In this document: piece by piece, positions 5,094-7,343 of the stretch
Numbering within the stretch: the first letter of the stretch is position 1
Layout: each line of letters begins with the position of its first letter
NCBI GenBank assembly: GCA_031289575.1
Contig: JAITPE010000105.1
Location: 1 to 7,343, forward strand
Direction: 5' to 3'
From: Spirochaetia bacterium
GTDB taxonomy: Bacteria; Spirochaetota; UBA4802; UBA5550
DNA: 7,343 nucleotides
Program-made: the position numbers and the translations under genes
Notes under the pieces: generated by a model
What the model was told of the DNA's origin: nothing
Seen by the model: only the letters and a program-made list of their open reading frames with translations
Databases searched by the model: none

Positions 5094-6480
5094 TCACTGT
5101 ATTTGAACGCGTTATCCAATTCCAGATAATATTCTCTTCAAATTCTGACATATTTGATAAGAAAGAAAATAAGTAATCAAAAATTCTTTTATGTTTGATA
5201 CAAAAATTTGTATTTCCCATTTTTCTATTTACCATGCCAGATTCTAAATAGTTTCTAATTGGATCTGTTCCGCAATATGATTGATATACACAATATGCGC
5301 AGTCCATTGTGGTTTCAACGCATGAGCTTGATATAATATTTTTTAATTTTCCCCCTCCAAAAATAGATTTATAAGAGTCGAAATATACATTCCCAAGATT
5401 GAAATATTTATCTCCCATTCTAGCTAACATTCGCGCTTCATCGGATGGGTATACTGAACCATCAAAATCGTAAATGACACCACTAATTCCAGTACCTGCT
5501 GGAGATTGTAAATCAACAAAACCTGTTGAAAATGGGGTTAATATGCGTGAAAATAGTAGCGTTGCAAAGTATTCAGGAAAATATTTATTTTTATTTATAG
5601 AAATGATGTATTTAAGCGCATCTATATATGAATCTACAAATTCATCCATTGAATAGCCAAGTTTGGCGCTATTTTCTGCTGCAAAACCATAAGGATTCAA
5701 TGATCGGATAAAAATACCAGCAAAGCCAAGTTCAATATATTCATCAACAACTCTATGCAAATTTCTTAAGGAAGTTGATGTTGTTGTCATAAGAGCATCA
5801 ACGCTCTGCTTACCTAAAATATTCCTGGCAAGTGATAGATTTTTTATATTTGTATCATGTACATTATTTGGACCATCTAATGAAGTGGATATATAAATAT
5901 TATTATCTCTACAAAAAATTAATTGCTCTTTTGTTATTGCTGTAAGATTTGTGCAAATAACAAATGAAATAGTTTTATTGAACTGATTGTTTTTTGTTTT
6001 AGCATACAAGACTGTCTTCTCAATAAGCCCAAAATGTAAAGTTGGCTCACCACCTTGAAATTCAATTTTTACATTGTCTGATGGACTTTCAAATATCATA
6101 TCTACAATTTTATATGCTGTCTCGATAGACATATCATATTTATATGCGTCATTTTCAGCACAAGATACTTGGCAATATTCACATTTTTGATTACAGCGCA
6201 ATGTGATAACCATCATGTGAAATGATGTAAAGTCGCGCAAATATGATTTTCTTGAGCGATATTTAGCAGATATCATCTGTATTGACGAATTTCCAGTACC
6301 ATCATCAAAAAACATGCGACTTTTTAAATTATAGTAGTCTGGATTATATTCATTAATTTTATGTGAAATTATTGCTTCAAATGTATCCTTTGACACAAAA
6401 TAATAGTCACCACTAGAATTTACAAGTAAGATTCTACCATCAGAATGTTCTTTAAACTGAAATGGTAAAAGGCGTATCAT
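5080..6480 (-). CDS. hxsB: HxsB radical-SAM maturase with SPASM-like C-terminus
   Basis: HxsB is the main radical-SAM enzyme of the His-Xaa-Ser system, presumed to modify HxsA in the cytoplasm before export. The 466-residue frame is intact and of plausible full length. Residues 1-80 form a leader-binding-like N-terminal domain. The CX3CX2C motif is C96, C100, C103 in MVITLRCNQKCEYC. GGEPTLHF (143-150) is the SAM-binding motif. ISTSLDGPNNVHD (197-209) and GSVYPSDEARM (341-351) are typical of peptide maturases. The C-terminal cysteines C387, C394, C397, C403 and C427 (SSCVET, DCAYCVYQSYCGTDP, TNFCIKH) indicate auxiliary iron-sulfur clusters of the SPASM/twitch type. Start ATG 6480 overlaps the hxsD stop as ATGA, so translation is coupled. 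The stop lies 14 bases inside hxsC. The DNA is AT-rich, unlike the flanking mobilisation genes, pointing to separate ancestry. Confidence 0.92.
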   Translation of the reverse strand: MIRLLPFQFKEHSDGRILLVNSSGDYYFVSKDTFEAIISHKINEYNPDYYNLKSRMFFDDGTGNSSIQMISAKYRSRKSYLRDFTSFHMMVITLRCNQKCEYCQVSCAENDAYKYDMSIETAYKIVDMIFESPSDNVKIEFQGGEPTLHFGLIEKTVLYAKTKNNQFNKTISFVICTNLTAITKEQLIFCRDNNIYISTSLDGPNNVHDTNIKNLSLARNILGKQSVDALMTTTSTSLRNLHRVVDEYIELGFAGIFIRSLNPYGFAAENSAKLGYSMDEFVDSYIDALKYIISINKNKYFPEYFATLLFSRILTPFSTGFVDLQSPAGTGISGVIYDFDGSVYPSDEARMLARMGDKYFNLGNVYFDSYKSIFGGGKLKNIISSSCVETTMDCAYCVYQSYCGTDPIRNYLESGMVNRKMGNTNFCIKHKRIFDYLFSFLSNMSEFEENIIWNWITRSNTVNGNA

Positions 6481-6791
6481 TTTGCCTCTAATGGATAAAA
6501 TGCTGGCTCTACAATCATCTCTTGTAATTTGCCAAATTCGCCCTGTAAATCATGTCTAACTTGGTTATCAATCAATTCGTTACAAAAATTTTTGAGTATA
6601 TCAACCTCTGCCAATGTTTCAAATTTCTGTTGAATGTTTATTTCAAATTCATTTTTTCCGACTGGTTGAATATTTATATAATATTTATCTGTAAATTTTG
6701 ATGCTGTAAGTAGCACTGGTTCTCTCTCAAAAAATTCTTTGCTGAGTATTATTTTATTATTTTTATACTCAATTTTTATTCTGTCTTTCAT
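6477..6791 (-). CDS. hxsD: HxsD, small partner protein of the His-Xaa-Ser system
   Basis: HxsD is a small protein found with HxsB and HxsC. Its exact role is unknown, though a leader-recognition or chaperone function is plausible by analogy with other peptide-maturase partners. The 104-residue product alternates short strands and helices: LLTASKFTDKYYINIQPVGK, then FEINIQQKFETLAEV. It ends in a helical segment, NFCNELIDNQVRHDLQGEFG followed by KLQEMIVEPAFYPLE, which matches the conserved end of the family as I know it. The start is ATG 6791 with GGGG at 6797-6800, 5 bases upstream. It is the first gene of the - strand operon, ends in an ATGA overlap with hxsB, and follows a candidate promoter. 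Confidence 0.85.
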   Translation of the reverse strand: MKDRIKIEYKNNKIILSKEFFEREPVLLTASKFTDKYYINIQPVGKNEFEINIQQKFETLAEVDILKNFCNELIDNQVRHDLQGEFGKLQEMIVEPAFYPLEAK

Positions 6792-6808
6792 ATAGTCCCC
6801 AAAGATAA

Positions 6809-6838
6809 ATTGTATGCTCTTTCTGTATTTCTTATTAA
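6809..6838 (-). promoter_or_regulatory. Candidate sigma-70 promoter of the hxs operon
   Basis: On the - strand, TACAAT (6809-6814) matches the -10 consensus at five of six bases. TTAATA (6833-6838) matches the -35 at four of six, with an 18-base spacer. The -10 lies 17 bases before the hxsD ATG, giving a short leader with GGGG as the ribosome site. A 12-bp inverted repeat (6843-6869) starts 4 bases upstream of the -35 and could be an operator. AT-rich DNA often holds such matches, so this is moderate evidence. Confidence 0.4.
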
Positions 6839-6842
6839 TAAG

Positions 6843-6869
6843 AGCGGAAAATGTAAAACATTTTCCGCT
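6843..6869. repeat. 12-bp inverted repeat upstream of the hxs promoter
   Basis: Arms 6843-6854 (AGCGGAAAATGT) and 6858-6869 are exact reverse complements around AAA. It sits directly upstream of the candidate -35 box, so a regulator-binding site is plausible. It could also be one member of the recombinase-linked dyad cluster. Neither strand shows a T-run after it, so a terminator is unlikely. Confidence 0.65.
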
Positions 6870-6900
6870 AAAACTGCTATGCTGGAAAATGCGGTTTTCG

Positions 6901-6941
6901 GCTCGCTCCGCCGCTTTGCGGCGAGCCGGATTAGTGTCCGG
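6901..6941. repeat. GC-rich hairpins at the recombinase-side boundary
   Basis: Two short GC-rich dyads lie side by side. The first is CGCCGC/GCGGCG around TTT (6909-6923), flanked by GCTCG/CGAGC (6901-6905 and 6922-6926). The second is CCGGA/TCCGG (6926-6930 and 6937-6941). They interrupt otherwise AT-rich DNA and mark the change of composition between the hxs cassette and the recombinase. Function is unknown. Confidence 0.5.
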
Positions 6942-6942
6942 C

Positions 6943-6982
6943 TTATTACTTGGAGCAAAACCTTTCTTGCCCCAAGTAATAA
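6943..6982. repeat. Imperfect 40-bp dyad, possible recombinase subsite
   Basis: The two halves, 6943-6962 and 6963-6982, are reverse complements over the outer 11 bases (TTATTACTTGG / CCAAGTAATAA). Going inward they match at 16 of the first 18 positions. The length and layout are similar to subsites bound by a dimer of serine resolvase or invertase. It abuts the next dyad (6983-7006) without a gap. The recombinase gene ends 36 bases to the right. Confidence 0.6.
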
Positions 6983-7006
6983 TATCAAAAAGTACACTTT
7001 TTGATA
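6983..7006. repeat. Palindrome resembling a Hin/Gin-type crossover site
   Basis: Arms TATCAAAAAGT (6983-6993) and ACTTTTTGATA (6996-7006) are exact reverse complements around AC. From memory, the symmetric Hin site hixC has outer arms TTATCAAAAACC and GGTTTTTGATAA, so nine bases of each arm agree. The site lies 12 bases beyond the stop codon of a serine recombinase gene, which strengthens the resemblance. On the - strand it is followed by TTATTA, so a terminator for the recombinase gene is the alternative. Confidence 0.5.
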
Positions 7007-7017
7007 GACGGCTATGG

Positions 7018-7343
<326 letters not shown>

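Noticed and set aside
5474..5656. 60-residue + strand frame inside hxsB
   Set aside because: It is antisense to a well-conserved part of HxsB, with no ribosome site or motif.

Overview
The window looks like part of a mobilisable plasmid, or a plasmid-derived island, from a Gram-negative bacterium. A GC-rich backbone carries an AT-rich insert that encodes a His-Xaa-Ser (Hxs) radical-SAM peptide-modification system. The host cannot be identified from this sequence. The GC-rich mobilisation genes would suit a Desulfovibrio/Bilophila-like gut proteobacterium, but that is only an impression.

Left part (1-2890, + strand, GC-rich). A non-coding leader holds a perfect 36-bp palindrome that could belong to an origin of transfer. 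It is followed by a mobilisation operon: a MobC-like accessory protein, a relaxase, a small coiled-coil MbeB/MbeD-like protein, a ParA/StbB-like P-loop ATPase, a small helical protein and a small three-helix membrane protein. ATGA overlaps link several of these genes. The first half is broken. mobC and the relaxase are joined by an apparent internal deletion and carry several single-base frameshifts plus an in-frame TAA. The ATPase has lost its N-terminus and start codon. Most frameshifts lie in short homopolymers, so sequencing error must be separated from true decay.

Middle part (2999-6791, - strand, AT-rich). Four genes read leftwards in the order hxsD, hxsB, hxsC, hxsA. HxsB and HxsC are paired radical-SAM maturases, HxsD is their small partner, and HxsA is a short secreted peptide ending in seven His-Xaa-Ser triplets. 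Two features stand out. The HxsC frame runs without a stop into a class I SAM-dependent methyltransferase domain, which suggests that the peptide may also be methylated. The hxsC frame is also broken twice, both times by -1, within about 70 bases. The hxsA gene contains a perfect 16-bp hairpin between its leader and its repeats.

Right part (6792-7343). Between hxsD and a GC-rich serine recombinase gene (- strand, N-terminus outside the window) lies a dense cluster of dyads. One has arms closely resembling Hin/Gin crossover sites and lies 12 bases beyond the recombinase stop codon. A candidate promoter for the hxs operon lies between this cluster and hxsD.

Together the window shows a peptide-modification cassette of different base composition, sitting between a decaying mobilisation operon and a site-specific recombinase, with its operon converging on the mobilisation operon.
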